Positions 39,501 through 49,540 are shown, numbered from the stretch's first letter. The stretch: DNA of 64,000 bases from Ophthalmolycus amberensis (GCA_024529925.1 JAFEUB010000069.1:798501-862500); one strand, 5' to 3'. A program made the numbers and translations. The notes: generated by a model not told the origin, from the sequence alone.

Positions 39501-42500
39501 GTGTGTGTGTGTGCGTGTGTGTGTCTGTGTGCGTGTGTGCGCGCATGCGTCCACGCCTGGTTGAGCCTAAAATCCAACTCAGGTAATCAGAGTTGAAGCC
39601 CTGCGTTGAATCATTCTGAGCCTCCGGCCGATGGGACAAGACGTTCCAGGTGAAACTACAGCGAAGGTGTCTCATAGCCACACTGAAGATCGCACTTCAA
39701 CAGCCCCGTGAAGATTCAGATATCTCATTACAGGACAAAGCGGCATCAGAAGCCGCGCACTTTGGGAACTCTCAGAATGGGATCTCTCCTCGGACTGTTC
39801 AAGAACTCACTAACCGTATCTCTATTACTTTATTCAGCCCCTCATCTTTCTACACATACTACCTTTTGTAAAGTCGAAAGTTATCAGAAAATTACTTTTT
39901 TTAATTAAGTCTCTTGTGCGCACACACACTCACACGCTTGAGGGCCTCTCTAGTGGTGTTGCTGCCTGACCGGTCTCTCTCGGCTTAAATCTACTTTATA
40001 AGAGTCTGCGGTTCACTCTCTCTATTAAACTAAAGGATCATATGGTATCACCAAATATGCTTTATGCTTTCTATTCATATTGATTAAATGTTGAATTGAA
40101 CAGACCAGGCTTGTCTACAAGTTGTGTGCACAATCAAAAACAACCACAAACTGTGAATAATTCCGTAAGTAGGCTTTATGGATAAAACCCTGAAACGCAA
40201 CCAGACCGAAATGTAAGTTTTTGATCCAGAAAATGTAATAACCGACTAAATTACATTCATGCAAAACTCATATAAAAGTCTATTATTTCCATAAAACACT
40301 CCTGTTCATTGATTTGGCAAGCCACCATGCTGTCTTAATAATAACACAATTGTTGTTATTATTATTATCGTTATTATTGAAGCCACCGCTCTTATTTACT
40401 GTATGCATGTAAAATGATGATATGTATATGTACACAGTGTGTGTGTTTTGTACTTTAAATGTCTTCTCTCCATTTCAACCCTTTTTCCAGACCACAACCT
40501 GGACCTGGTGGAGAAAGACTTCACCATGAACACAGTAGCCGGAGCCATGAAGGCCTTCTTCTCCGAGCTGCCTGAGCCTCTGGTGCCCTACAACATGCAG
40601 GGAGAGCTGGTGGAGGCCTTCAGTAAGTCCTTCGGCTCTGGTTTAAGGGGACTTGGGGCTCAGCGATGTGGAGTTTAGAGACGAGAAAAACTTCATTCGG
40701 TTGAAAATTGCAAATTGTGCCGGGCGTTTTCTTACTGTCAGGCGTGAGAGGTGGAGAAAAAGAAGGGATGCGAAAAAAGCTGGGCGGGTGGATTTTTAGT
40801 GCACATGGTCATGGTGACGTTACTTTAAACAAGCTGTAGGAAGTTATGTTTTGATGACCGATGATGGACGTACAGCAGGAGGAACCGGGGCTGTGTTAAG
40901 TCATTAGGCATGCAATGTGTTTTTGATCCACACTGACCTCATTGTGGGAATACAAACTCAAATTCTCTGCTTGTAAATCATGTTTTTCGAAGTAGACGAG
41001 AACATCTGCTGTTCCCACTGCGGCTCTCTGCCTCGCTCACACACACACACACACACACACACAGGATGGACTGTGTTCGCCGTTGACGTCAGCTTTTCTG
41101 ACTCACTCCTCGCTGCCATCAGGCTTAACACACCCAGTGTGTGTTTGTGTGTGTGAGTTGCTGTAATCTACAGGACATTGTGATGGGTGTACTTCTCTCT
41201 TTTGGAATGTGTGTGTGTGTGGTCTTTGTCTGGTGAACATTTTTTTTTTGTACTGTAACTGTAGTCCTTTTTGAATGTGTGTGTTTTCATGACTTAAATG
41301 TGTGAAACTCGTACTGCTGTGTTCTGCACGTATTTTTTGAGAGCCGTTGTACTGCCCCCTCCCCCGCCCTTCAGCCCCCCTCATCTTAACTCTCACTCCC
41401 CCGACATCTTTGCCATAGATTCCCTTAATCTTTCCTTTCAGCCACTTTCCTCCCTCCTCTAACCTCTATCGTTTCTCTCTCTGCCACCATCCAGAGATCA
41501 ATGATAGGGAGCAGCGCTTCCAGACGATGAAGGACATCCTGCGCCGCTTCCCCAAAGAGAATTACGAGGTCTTCAAATATGTCGCCAGCCACTTGAACAA
41601 GTGAGTGAGTGAGTGAGTGACGGGGTCAGAGTCTGCCTCTGACAGCCGTGCTGACTAACCCCGCCGGTCATCCAGTCAAGTGACCTAGCAGTGACATCAC
41701 CGAAAGTAGCTTACTGACAGCACAGAGGTTGCTTTACTCGGGTTGAGTCATTATCTGTGTTATCTGTGTTATCTCTCTGTGTGTGTTGATGAATACTCTG
41801 CTCCATAAATGCTCGGAAAACTTTGTAGCCAAACTGTTTACATCAGTGGTTCCCAACCAGTGGGTCAGGACCCCCAAAGAGGTCCCAAGAAAAATCTTGA
41901 GTTGTCGCAAGATGATTAAAAGAACAAGAGAAAAAACGAATCTGGCACACGAAAATATAAAATACTTTTACCTCCTTCAACTGAAGCTATTTAGGGATAA
42001 TACTATGTGATTGAACTGTGGGGATTTGAGGCCAATTCATTTCTCTTTTTGGTGTCTTTGTGTTGCGCAGGGTGAACCAGAACAACAAGTTGAACCTAAT
42101 GACCAGTGAGAACCTGTCCATCTGTTTCTGGCCCACACTGATGAGACCAGACTTTACCACTATGGACGCCCTGACTGCCACCCGCACCTACCAGACAATC
42201 ATCGAGAGCTTCATCCACCAGTGCGCATACTTCTTCTACAATCAGCCGCTGGCCGACGGCCTCCCCGGCTCCCCCACCTCTTCGCTCTCCTCCGGGGGAG
42301 GAACTTCGGCCTACTCCTGCATGGCTGGAGGCTACCAAGCCTCGCCGACTCCGTCCCTGACTCCCTATGTCCTCCCAGCCACCCCTCCAGTCATTCCGCA
42401 CTACGGCCCTCCTATCCACCACCACCACCACCACCTCCACCACCTCCATCAACATCAGTCCCCACCCCACTCCCCACCTCCTACTCCCCAGTCTCCCATC

Positions 42501-42563
42501 CCAGCCCTGCTGCCGCCCTCCCTACACCCCCATCACCCCCCTACGGAACAACACACGCTGTGA
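25986..42563 (+). CDS. arhgap35: arhgap35 (p190RhoGAP-A), six coding exons, 1561 aa
   Basis: Join of 25986-29720, 34203-34344, 39056-39133, 40491-40622, 41495-41600 and 42071-42563. The coding length is 4686 nt including TGA, with introns in phase 0,1,1,1,2 and all GT/AG. The product is a cytosolic RhoGAP that stimulates GTP hydrolysis by Rho-family GTPases and so controls actin, adhesion and cytokinesis (family knowledge). Domain order seen: GTPase-like domain (about 13-250) with P-loop GQCGVGKS; four FF domains (about 268-550); pseudoGTPase pG1 starting near 596 (RINLVILGKDGLA) and pG2 near 797 (DLRIVMCLMCGD); a linker with Y1106 (DYAEPMDAV) and Y1125 (ENIYSVPHDS), matching human Src-site tyrosines; a polybasic stretch around 1235-1252; RhoGAP domain about 1260-1450 with arginine finger R1301 (EGLYRVSGN); and a Pro/His-rich tail ending EQHTL. 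The tail motif PPPTPQSP and the EHTL-like C-terminus point to ARHGAP35 rather than the paralogue ARHGAP5. Teleosts can carry a and b copies; I cannot say which this is. Confidence 0.97.
30583..30599. repeat. C17 homopolymer
   Basis: 17 consecutive C at the end of a pyrimidine-rich stretch in the first coding intron. Confidence 0.95.
31121..31160 (+). mobile_element. RTE-like repeat tail
   Basis: The phrase CCCCCTGGGGGCAAGGGGGATC followed by AATAAAGTATCA resembles the 3' tail shared by several fish RTE-type retroelements. It is short and diverged, and the class is by recall only. Confidence 0.35.
34203..34344 (+). CDS. arhgap35: arhgap35 coding exon 2 (polybasic end and start of RhoGAP)
   Basis: Acceptor tttgcag ends at 34202. 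The 142-nt exon starts in phase 0 with KPRPKPRHSISKPIESNYFG, which continues the NTK of the giant exon exactly as human ...NTKKPKPKPR...ESNYFG. It ends ACA G before donor gtaaga, so Gly1293 is split. It carries the end of the polybasic region, known in the family to bind acidic phospholipids and to influence Rho/Rac substrate choice, and the start of the RhoGAP fold (PIPVFIEKCIRFIETTG). The intron before it is 4482 nt. Confidence 0.95.
35989..36020. repeat. (AC)n microsatellite
   Basis: An uninterrupted AC array of 32 bases. Confidence 0.95.
36238..36268. repeat. C31 homopolymer
   Basis: 31 consecutive C, the longest mononucleotide run in the window. It creates poly-Pro open frames that are not genes. 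Confidence 0.95.
36472..36511. repeat. (GT)n then (AG)n microsatellite
   Basis: A GT array to 36500 is followed directly by an AG array to about 36511. Confidence 0.95.
38102..38123. repeat. C22 homopolymer
   Basis: 22 consecutive C within a pyrimidine-rich intronic stretch. Confidence 0.95.
39056..39133 (+). CDS. arhgap35: arhgap35 coding exon 3 (arginine finger exon)
   Basis: This 78-nt exon lies between acceptor ccactag and donor gtacgt. It begins with GG, completing Gly1293, then reads LSTEGLYRVSGNKAEMESMQ and on to FDQ, with the last G opening Asp1319. It contains the catalytic arginine finger R1301, equivalent to human R1284. The length is a multiple of three and both ends are phase 1, so skipping it would keep the frame but delete the catalytic arginine. 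Its polypyrimidine tract is a CT/CTGT microsatellite (39011-39050). Confidence 0.95.
39134..40490 (+). other. arhgap35 intron between exons 3 and 4
   Basis: The 1357-nt intron runs from gtacgt to ttccag. It has a degenerate GT-rich stretch at 39500-39545 and AT-rich sequence with TTA/TTG trinucleotide repeats near 40350-40378. No coding content was seen. Confidence 0.85.
40491..40622 (+). CDS. arhgap35: arhgap35 coding exon 4 (RhoGAP core)
   Basis: Acceptor ctttttccag ends at 40490. The exon reads (D)HNLDLVEKDFTMNTVAGAMK, then FFSELPEPLVPYNMQ, and GELVEAF. This is the RhoGAP core helix segment, including the family-typical AMKxFFxELPxPL motif. It ends with a single A before donor gtaagt, and Lys1363 is completed by the next exon. 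The 132-nt length with phase 1 at both ends matches the mammalian gene structure. Confidence 0.95.
40623..41494 (+). other. arhgap35 intron between exons 4 and 5
   Basis: The 872-nt intron starts gtaagt and ends catccag. It contains an AC array at 41038-41063 and several short GT runs (41138-41154, 41208-41221). No coding content was seen. Confidence 0.85.
41495..41600 (+). CDS. arhgap35: arhgap35 coding exon 5 (RhoGAP)
   Basis: Acceptor catccag ends at 41494. The 106-nt exon reads (K)INDREQRFQTMKDILRRFP, then KENYEVFKYVASHLNK, and ends AA before the donor. Human has KINDREQKLHALKEVLKKF at this place. The donor is embedded in a perfect GTGA tandem (gtgagtgagtgagtgagtga, 41601-41620). The first GT is the one that keeps frame with exon 6. 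Confidence 0.95.
41601..41620 (+). repeat. (GTGA)n tandem forming the exon 5 donor
   Basis: Five GTGA units begin exactly at the exon/intron boundary. Several gtgagt donors at 4-nt spacing result. Confidence 0.9.
41844..42010 (+). mobile_element. MITE-like fragment (cagtggttcccaacc family)
   Basis: It begins CAGTGGTTCCCAACC, then GTCAGGACCCCCAAAGAGGT and GTCGCAAGATGATTAA. This is the terminal pattern of a widespread vertebrate/fish DNA-transposon-derived repeat. It ends about 60 bp before the acceptor of exon 6. The right end is uncertain. Confidence 0.5.
42071..42563 (+). CDS. arhgap35: arhgap35 coding exon 6 (end of RhoGAP, Pro/His-rich tail, stop)
   Basis: Acceptor gttgcgcag ends at 42070. 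The first G completes Lys1398, then VNQNNKLNLMTSENLSICFW continues the RhoGAP domain through ALTATRTYQTIIESF to about residue 1450. The rest is a low-complexity Ser/Gly/Pro tail with a His-rich block (H1514-H1519 and following), then SPPHSPPPTPQSP. Ser1528, Ser1532, Thr1536 and Ser1539 have the same 4-4-3 spacing as the human GSK3/ERK-site cluster S1472/S1476/T1480/S1483. The protein ends EQHTL before TGA at 42561-42563; human ends AEHTL. The tail is longer than in human and accounts for much of the size difference. Confidence 0.95.
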
Positions 42564-43456
42564 ACCAGGGATCAAGGGGAAAAAAAACGAAGAAGACGGC
42601 TAACGAGATTCAGAGAGATTTAAGGGTTTAGAATGAGAGATTTAGAAGTTTGGGACGGAATTGAAGAAGACTAATTTAAATGGGAACCAGAGGTAGGAAG
42701 ACAAGTTGGGAGAGATTGAGTGAGATGCAGTATGTACAGGGAGAAACCTACATGTTTGGGAGAAGAAGGGGGCGTTTGAGCCTCTGCTCATTTTAGAAAA
42801 ACAGACACACACACAAGGCAGAAAAGGGGAACACTGAAGAGCCTCTGAACTGGCAGTATGATCTTTCTACCCCCCTCGCCACTTCATCCCTTTGTCTCTG
42901 TGTCACTTCACATAGACCTGCCCTCCTTGCCTTATAGAGAACCTACACACAAACACACTAATGAGTGCGATGTTGCCAGTAACTGTTAAAGGGACTCAGG
43001 GAGGGACTCAGAAGTAAAGTGGAAAGGGGAATGTGAACTCTGCTATGTTGGGATTGCTTCACCACACACACACACACACACACACACACTAACACCCAGT
43101 GGCCAGTGTGCCTCCGACAACCATTCTTCTCTATCCCTAAGCCTCGAGCTGTCCTGGGAGTTTTTGTGGCCAGCGCACGTTTTTTTTTTTTTTGCAATCC
43201 GCCCACACACTGTACCTACCTGGGAGGCTGTGGCTGGGACAAGGTGTAGCAGAGAGCGAGTCCTTAACACCGGTTTGTTTATTTGGCCACTGTACAGAGG
43301 ACTTAGGCAAGAAACACGTGTTACTACTCACCCGACAGGATGTTCTGTCCTCTGCGACGCGCACACACATTCTTATCTATCAACCCCTCACACAGATACA
43401 CAAACACGCACGCAGACAAAATCAGTTTCAGTTGAGGCAATATGCCAAGCACAGAA

Positions 43457-43462
43457 AATAAA
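43457..43462 (+). promoter_or_regulatory. Alternative proximal poly(A) signal
   Basis: A canonical AATAAA lies about 0.9 kb after the arhgap35 stop. No strong GU-rich element is obvious just downstream, so use is uncertain. Confidence 0.25.
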
Positions 43463-46178
43463 TCTCAACAGACCGGATCGGCTAGGCAGCAAATTGGAGC
43501 AAAGGATTATGGGAACTCAAACACCCTTTGCATTCTGGGAAGGCTCCTCCCAGTCTCCTGTTTGGTTTCTCGCTCTCTTGGTTTGAACTTCAACCTCATG
43601 CACTTTGTGAACACATGAAGAAAACAGTCGGATATATTGATCGGTGTAAATCTTGATTCTACATTCCCGCTGTCCCGACGCGTGTTTTATTTTGTCCTTC
43701 ATTTGACAGAATCGTGGGACGGGGCCCGTCACTCAATGCGTGGCCTTGTGTGTAAGTGTCTGTGTGAGAGTCTTACCAGTCTGTGTGTGCATATATATCC
43801 CTGCCTTTTTTTTGTTTTACCTGAATTTCCCTGTATTAGGCAGATAGTGGGAATAATTCCAGTGTCGGACCTTCACCTGTCATGTTGCTTCTTTCACGCT
43901 GTGGTGGTTTTACGAGCGAGTCGGTTCTGCAGTTTCCACAGTGAGGACCTTGTTCAAAAAGCACTTTTCTGAGCACTTTGAAGGCACATTTTAAATTGGA
44001 GCTGCCGTGACATGACAGCCACCGTTCACTTTATTGTCAGTCCACCCGACTTTCTCTCACTCTGGAGCACACCACTGACATCTATAGGGAGAAATGGGTA
44101 TTGCAGCCATAACCTGACTTCCTCTACTGCATGGGCGGAGCACCATTTTCCTTCTGTGGTTTGTGTGTAGCGTCAGATTCTCTTATTAGGAGCAATTGTT
44201 AAGATTTTTCATCACTGTATGTCAGGTCAAATTAACTTTAGAGCTCATAAAGTGTAAGAGTAAAACAGCAGTTTTAAATCTGATACAAATCAATTGAGAC
44301 GATATAGATTCAGGCTCTGCTCTTGCAGTTGATTAGATATGCAGTGAATAAAACGTCCTCTGTCTTGTGTTGTTACTTAACACTTCACCACAGCACTCAG
44401 CCCTTTGTAAAGGAGTGCAGGCCACTTTCCAGACGCCCCGTGTCAGTGGTAGGATATAAGAATTTAGGAGTTTGAGGCAAAATGTAGCAGTATGGGTCCA
44501 GAAAGTAAGAGCTGGAAGTGAGGCTCGAGCTTTGGCAGGTGGCAGGGAAAGGCTTTTTATTGTTGGAAGTAATTGGTGAGCACTGTTCCAGGCCTCAGCA
44601 TGCTGTCCCTCTTAGGACACAGCATCATACCTCTGAAAGGAAGACTCAAACTTGCTCTCTGTGCACTCAAAAAACATAATTTTGCAAGAGTTGTGACCAC
44701 GACACCAGTCTGCCCCCGCTGTCACTGTTATGCCACCACATCCCCTCGTCATTCCTAGTCCAAGAGAGACACTTGGGTCTGGGAGAGACAGCAGACAGAA
44801 CAGACAGTCCATTCATCCGTCTGCATGACTGCAACCGAGCATCGCAGAATTCCTCGGCCCGGCCTGCTGTCACCGTAGAAACCAGTGAGATGGGGCTCGA
44901 GGATAATTGCCGAGTGAGTCCTGATCGAAGCAGCTTATGAAGTGTGTGTGTGTTTCTGTGAGCTCGAGAAAGTGTGCACGCATGTGAACTTATGCGTGTT
45001 AATGTTAAGCAGATGCTCACCAGGGTCACTTATTCTGTCTGACACCTGAGTTGCATCTCGGCACGTCTCCCCAGACTGTCCTCTGCCCAAAAGGAGAGAA
45101 AAACAAACTTTTAACCAATCACTGAACTCTTAAAGGAGCTTTTATAAGTCAACACTACCTATTTACCGTGTGTGTGTGTGTGTGATTAGGGGATAGAGGA
45201 GTTAAGAATGTGTGTTTGGTTGGGTGGGTTTGAGCGAGCTGTGCTTGGCAGACGGCCAGACACCCGTGTGATCCAAATAAACGTGAAGGAGAGGAATGCA
45301 GTTCTCCTCGCGGTCATTACCCTGCGGTGTAACCCTGTTAGCTGGTCCAGATTACACACACTGATCCTCAGAGAGAGTGTGAGGGAGACGGAGGAGAGAT
45401 TGGGGAGGGTTAGAGGGAGGGAAGACGGGCAGCAAACGGGTGAATGGGATCATTATTTGGGAGACGGAGGGGGGAAGGAGGGGTGACCACTGGTACTTGT
45501 GTGTGTGTGTGTGAACGCCGGCCAGTGGCGTTCCCTGTGTATATCAATGTGTTAATACTGAACCGACTGTGAGGCAGCCAAAGACTGTGGAAAAAAGGGT
45601 CGAGGGAGAGATAGGAAGCAAAGTGACAGTTTAGAAGAACAATTGAATTAAAAAATGTGACTTTGGTTCAGCGATATGTGGCTGCATTGCTTTTCTTTTT
45701 TTTTTGCAACAATGGTGACAGATGTCTGTTAAGTTAAAATGAGAAACAAGCAAAACTATATTCAAATGGTTGTTTATTGGTATGTTAGGGGGTTTAACAC
45801 GTTGCCCTTTAGTCAGTGGTGATAGAGAAAAAAAAAAAAAAAAACTTTTTATTTTAATAATTAAAAAATACAAAGCATTTTTTTCTTTTTTTTTTAACAA
45901 TTTCTTTGTGAACGATTGAGAGAGCTGCCCAGTATAGTGCATGATTTCTTCCCAACCGAGGAAGAGGGCTCCACCACTCTCACTATTTAAGAGATGATTA
46001 AAAAAATATAAAGAAATAATGGGGGAGGGGGTTTGAAAATAATAAAAAAAGAAATGAAGTACTGTAAAGTGAAAAGATAACATCAAACAAAAAAACTGTC
46101 ATTATTTGCTGAGTATGGTAATTTGTCTCAATGGGAATGGTGTATACAGCAAGGCCTTATGTGATCTGTATCATAGTT

Positions 46179-46184
46179 AATAAA
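46179..46184 (+). promoter_or_regulatory. Candidate poly(A) signal of arhgap35
   Basis: This is a canonical AATAAA in AT-rich sequence, followed by TTGT/CTTGT-rich bases within 30 nt that could serve as the downstream element. It is the most plausible transcript end after the TGA at 42563. Confidence 0.55.
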
Positions 46185-46533
46185 TCAAATCTTGTAAAAC
46201 TTCTGCTTCTTGTCTCTTTCTTTTACACATAAGTGATTAGTGACACATTGAACATATGAGGAAATCATGAGCAGTCTGCAGGTAGTGTAATTCAGTCTTA
46301 ATCAACTTTTAAATCTCAATCAACCTCCGACGAGCTCTGGAAAAGCTAGAAAGGGGAACTTGAGTTCAGTTCTTTTTTTTTTTCTTGTTAAACTACTGCT
46401 TATACATTGCTATTCATCAGCGTTATATGATGGCTCTGATCACTTTTTCTGTGAGGCAACACATCCAAATTCCAAAACCCGCTTAGTAAAATCAGAAGTG
46501 TGCATTGAGGACAGGTACAGTGATGGTCTACAT

Positions 46534-46853
46534 GTGGTTCCCAACCTGTTCTGGCTTGTGTCACCATAAAGCCGAGAGACGTCTGCTTGCAACCCGTCAG
46601 CGGCGGCCACAGACGTCTACTGTTTGTGACCGGTTCTCCCAAAAGTGTGAGTTTGTCCTTGTTTTGTTGTTTTACTTTTTAAAAGGTTTAGAGACTCAAA
46701 AGAGGTAAACTGATCTCTTTAAGCAAAATAAAGATTGAGTTAAATTCTCATCAAATAAAATGTGTAACAAGTATACTTAACAACTATATTTACTCTGTTA
46801 ATCATCTTACAACCCTTCAGATTCATCTTGCAGCCCCCTGTGGCTTGGAACAG
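46534..46853 (+). mobile_element. MITE-like element (same family, diverged)
   Basis: The left end GTGGTTCCCAACCTG and a right-end region (ATCATCTTACAACCCTTCAG, CTTGCAGCCCCCTGTGG) resemble the two halves of the repeat family at 41844. The interior is AT-rich and non-coding. It is inserted just after the inferred arhgap35 transcript end. Confidence 0.45.
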
Positions 46854-48759
46854 GATAACTGGAAAAAGTTTAATAGTAAGAGGTTTGATGTCAAGAATTG
46901 CTGAACAGAAAAATCATATGAAACCGTATAATCAGTGTATATATTTTTTAATTGAGACATTCCATACATGTTAAACAGTGGATTGTGATTTTGTAAACTA
47001 ATTGGCTTGATAAATTAGAAGTCTGTTCCTGCGCACATCAAACACAGGCAGATTTTTCATTCTGTCGTCACCTAAATTTGCTAAGTCACTTATTAAGATA
47101 TGTGACATTCATTTTGCAGATGTTTTGTCCAAAGTGAGAGCTGTCTGGTGCTCCGTGTCGTAACACTTCGTGTGGACGGGAGGAATCTGGTACAAACCTT
47201 ACGATTAATGGCCACTCTGCCCTACCAACAGAGGTACAGCTGCTTTGGAGGAGCAAAACAACTCTGATCTATTACTACAGAGACGGGCCTACTCACACAC
47301 ACACTTACTAAATAAATCACTGTAAGAAAAGTGGGTAAAGAGTCGTTTTATCAGTTTGTGGAACACTGTTGCCAGTTAAGTAGCAGTTATAAGAAGACGT
47401 GTGTACATTCATTTATCTCTTAGTCTTCCAAAGTTTAGTTTCACACACAATGCTATAATCTTTCCACCACAGTTTTCTCTGCACACTGTTCAAGGGCCAC
47501 TAAAGCCACCCAGGGGACCGGATGGGATCACAGCGGCCCACGGGACCCTCCTGTGCCATTTTCAGGGACGATGTAGCCTCAGGACTCGGGTCCCTGTGAG
47601 GGCGATGTGAAGGCCTCACTGCCATTTCATGGTGCCCTCATCTGACCTTTTCATTGAGTCAAACCAAAGGAAATCCATGTCCATGACCTTTGTGGTCCAT
47701 CTCTCCATTCTGGCTCAGGAAGAAGAAGAAGAAGAAAAAAAAAAAGAACGACGCGAGAACGGCTGATTGGGAATGAAAAGGGCAGGCCCGTGTGCACACA
47801 GGACACACAACCCTTGAACTCTAACCTTTAAGAAGTGTCATGAGGGAGAGAGTGGTGTGGGATTTGATTGGAAGTCAAATATGGGGATCGTCAACATTTA
47901 CTTTACTGGCCAGTGTAGGGATGAAGCCACTCAGGGTTGACAGGAATGCCATAATTAGTAGCTCATTTGAGGGGAAATAACAAAATGTGACAAAAGAATA
48001 AAGCTTTTAGAGCTAGAGCTTGTTCCCATTTAAGCCACTGAACTAAATCACAATGATCTCATATTCGCTTTTTATTCTTAAATCAAATGTCTTCACATGG
48101 ATTTTGCTGCTTTTCCTTGTGCGTACACAAAGACACCACTGGGAGGCTGCCTTGTCCCACACTACCCATCACGCAGCGCGCTGCTGTACCCGGGTAACGG
48201 ATGGTAAACGCGGGCGGCGCGTGGACCTAATTGCCTGGGTTTAAGGTTTTGGACGTCAACAGTGGGACGAGGCTTTAATCCAGCGCTCACAGTGAGATGA
48301 ATGCGCGTGAGACGAGCGTCTGAAGACGTTTCTCATTGATGTAGAGCTCCACTTCCCCTCTCTCACAGTTTGAAGTTGGAGGAGGAAATAGGTTTGACTA
48401 AACTCCAGAGATCGTGTGGGGAGAGAGAGGAGGAGGAGGAGGAGGTTGTGCACGGCGAAGTAAGCCGCGGAATAAAGACAAAGAACTTAATTTCAAGCTA
48501 TTGTTGCTCTGTATTAGAGGCGTGATGTGGTTATTTAGTGCGAGGCACGACCACAAAAAAAAAAAAAGTTCTGAGGTAGACAGAGAGGAGGAGGAGGAGG
48601 AGGAAGGGGACATATATGGAGAAAAAGGAGACTGGTCTTATGATGAGTCGAGGCACGTATCTCCGTTCAACCGTGTCTTTCTGGGCTTCGAGCTTCGCAG
48701 CTGCGGCGGCGGGTATTGAATTCAGATGCGGCCTGCCTCCCCGGCTCTGCGCCGCTACA

Positions 48760-49060
48760 GGTGGAAATGCTCTTATCAATACGGACTGTCCGAGCCTGAC
48801 TGCGGGCCGATCCGTCTCATTGATGGTTTTAGGTGCCCCTGCCCTCCCTCGTCTCCCCGAGGAGCCCATTGATTAATGTCTGGGTCACAGTGGTATTTCC
48901 ATATTGATGGCTCGATTGATGACGGCGCTCCAGGAACAAGCCGTATTGACCAGCTGGGAAGTGATACGTTTCAAACTATTTGGCGGATGTATTTATGCAT
49001 AATGGGCATAACGAGGGTTAGATACATATGCGGCGGAGGCACAGGAGAACTAGGTGAAAG
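48760..49060. promoter_or_regulatory. CNE-like block with homeodomain/octamer motifs
   Basis: Complex non-repetitive sequence with CATTGATTAATG (48867-48878), ATTTATGCATAAT (48991-49003, octamer/POU-like) and several GATTGATG/CATTGATGG words. It lies between arhgap35 and the orphan exon at 49.5 kb. Enhancer function is inferred from motif density alone. Confidence 0.3.
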
Positions 49061-49280
49061 ATGAAGTGCATGTCATGATGGAGGCTGCAACACATATTCT
49101 ACGTGCAAATTCAGCAATGCTCTGTATTCTGTGATCGATATTCCTATAATAACAACAAGCTGTTATACTACCATCAATACTTATGTAGACAATAGCAGGA
49201 CTACAATTTATAACTGGGTAAAATATAGTGTGCCAATTTTGTGCTTTACAGCTTTCTTTATTTGTATAAGATGATCAAAT

Positions 49281-49325
49281 AAGATCAAACTTTATTGATC
49301 ACCAGGAGGAAAATCAAGTATTACA
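49281..49325 (+). mobile_element. RTE-like repeat tail
   Basis: The phrase AGATCAAACTTTATTGATCA followed by CCAGGAGGAAAATCAAGTA resembles the common fish repeat tail aactttattgatccc...ggggaaatt. Short and diverged. Confidence 0.4.
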
Positions 49326-49459
49326 GACAACATCCGAGCCATAAGCTTAAATAATAGATCAAAGTTAGAAAGCTATAGCCTATATAGTGTGCATGCTTGA
49401 AATATACTCTGTGCAATGTTTCTTCAAATGTGACTGAATGTAAACTTGTTGTCCTTAAG

Positions 49460-49540
49460 GTCAGTTGGTCCAAGCAGAGGAGACGGGACCCCCTGGTGTA
49501 TCACAAGATCAAACCGAGGGGTCGTGAGATGATCAAGGAG
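49460..49540 (+). CDS. Unassigned candidate coding exon
   Basis: An open stretch ends at donor gtaggaa (49541). It starts after either cttaag (ending 49459; 81 nt, 27 codons) or caagcag (ending 49477; 63 nt, 21 codons). Both give phase 0 at both ends. The translation includes RRRDPLVYHKIKPRGREM and is rich in basic residues. Third codon positions are mostly G/C while the flanks are AT-rich, which is the main reason to suspect coding. I do not recognise the family. The same + strand as arhgap35 is implied. It could be part of an unidentified downstream gene or a chance island. Confidence 0.35.

Larger units (their letters stand above)
41601..42070 (+). other. arhgap35 intron between exons 5 and 6
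   Basis: The 470-nt intron starts with the GTGA tandem (gtgagt repeated at 4-nt steps) and ends gttgcgcag. It carries a MITE-like fragment beginning at 41844. No coding content was seen. Confidence 0.85.
42564..46200 (+). other. arhgap35: arhgap35 3' UTR (inferred extent)
   Basis: About 3.6 kb follow the stop with no further coding exon. The stretch includes an AC array (43063-43089), a T run near 43179-43192, and a strongly AT-rich end with A/T homopolymers (45690-46100). It finishes at an AATAAA (46179-46184). A long 3' UTR fits the family, but the cleavage site is inferred. An earlier AATAAA at 43457-43462 could give a shorter form. Confidence 0.6.
46201..49459. other. Non-coding region downstream of arhgap35
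   Basis: No gene was recognised. The segment contains the MITE-like element (46534-46853), an A-rich GAA stretch (47719-47746), a small GC-rich spot with CpGs near 48170-48230, two GAG/GGA purine repeats (48420-48445 and 48580-48605), a CNE-like block (48760-49060) and an RTE-like tail (49281-49325). Confidence 0.65.

Noticed and set aside
42096..42470. 124-codon minus-strand open frame over exon 6
   Set aside because: It is a shadow of the GC-rich last coding exon; the poly-Val comes from the CAC repeat.
48616..48766. ATG frame ending at a possible acag/gtgg donor (a putative first exon)
   Set aside because: The Ala-rich low-complexity translation and a purine-repeat leader make it no better than chance. 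The surrounding block is better explained as non-coding.
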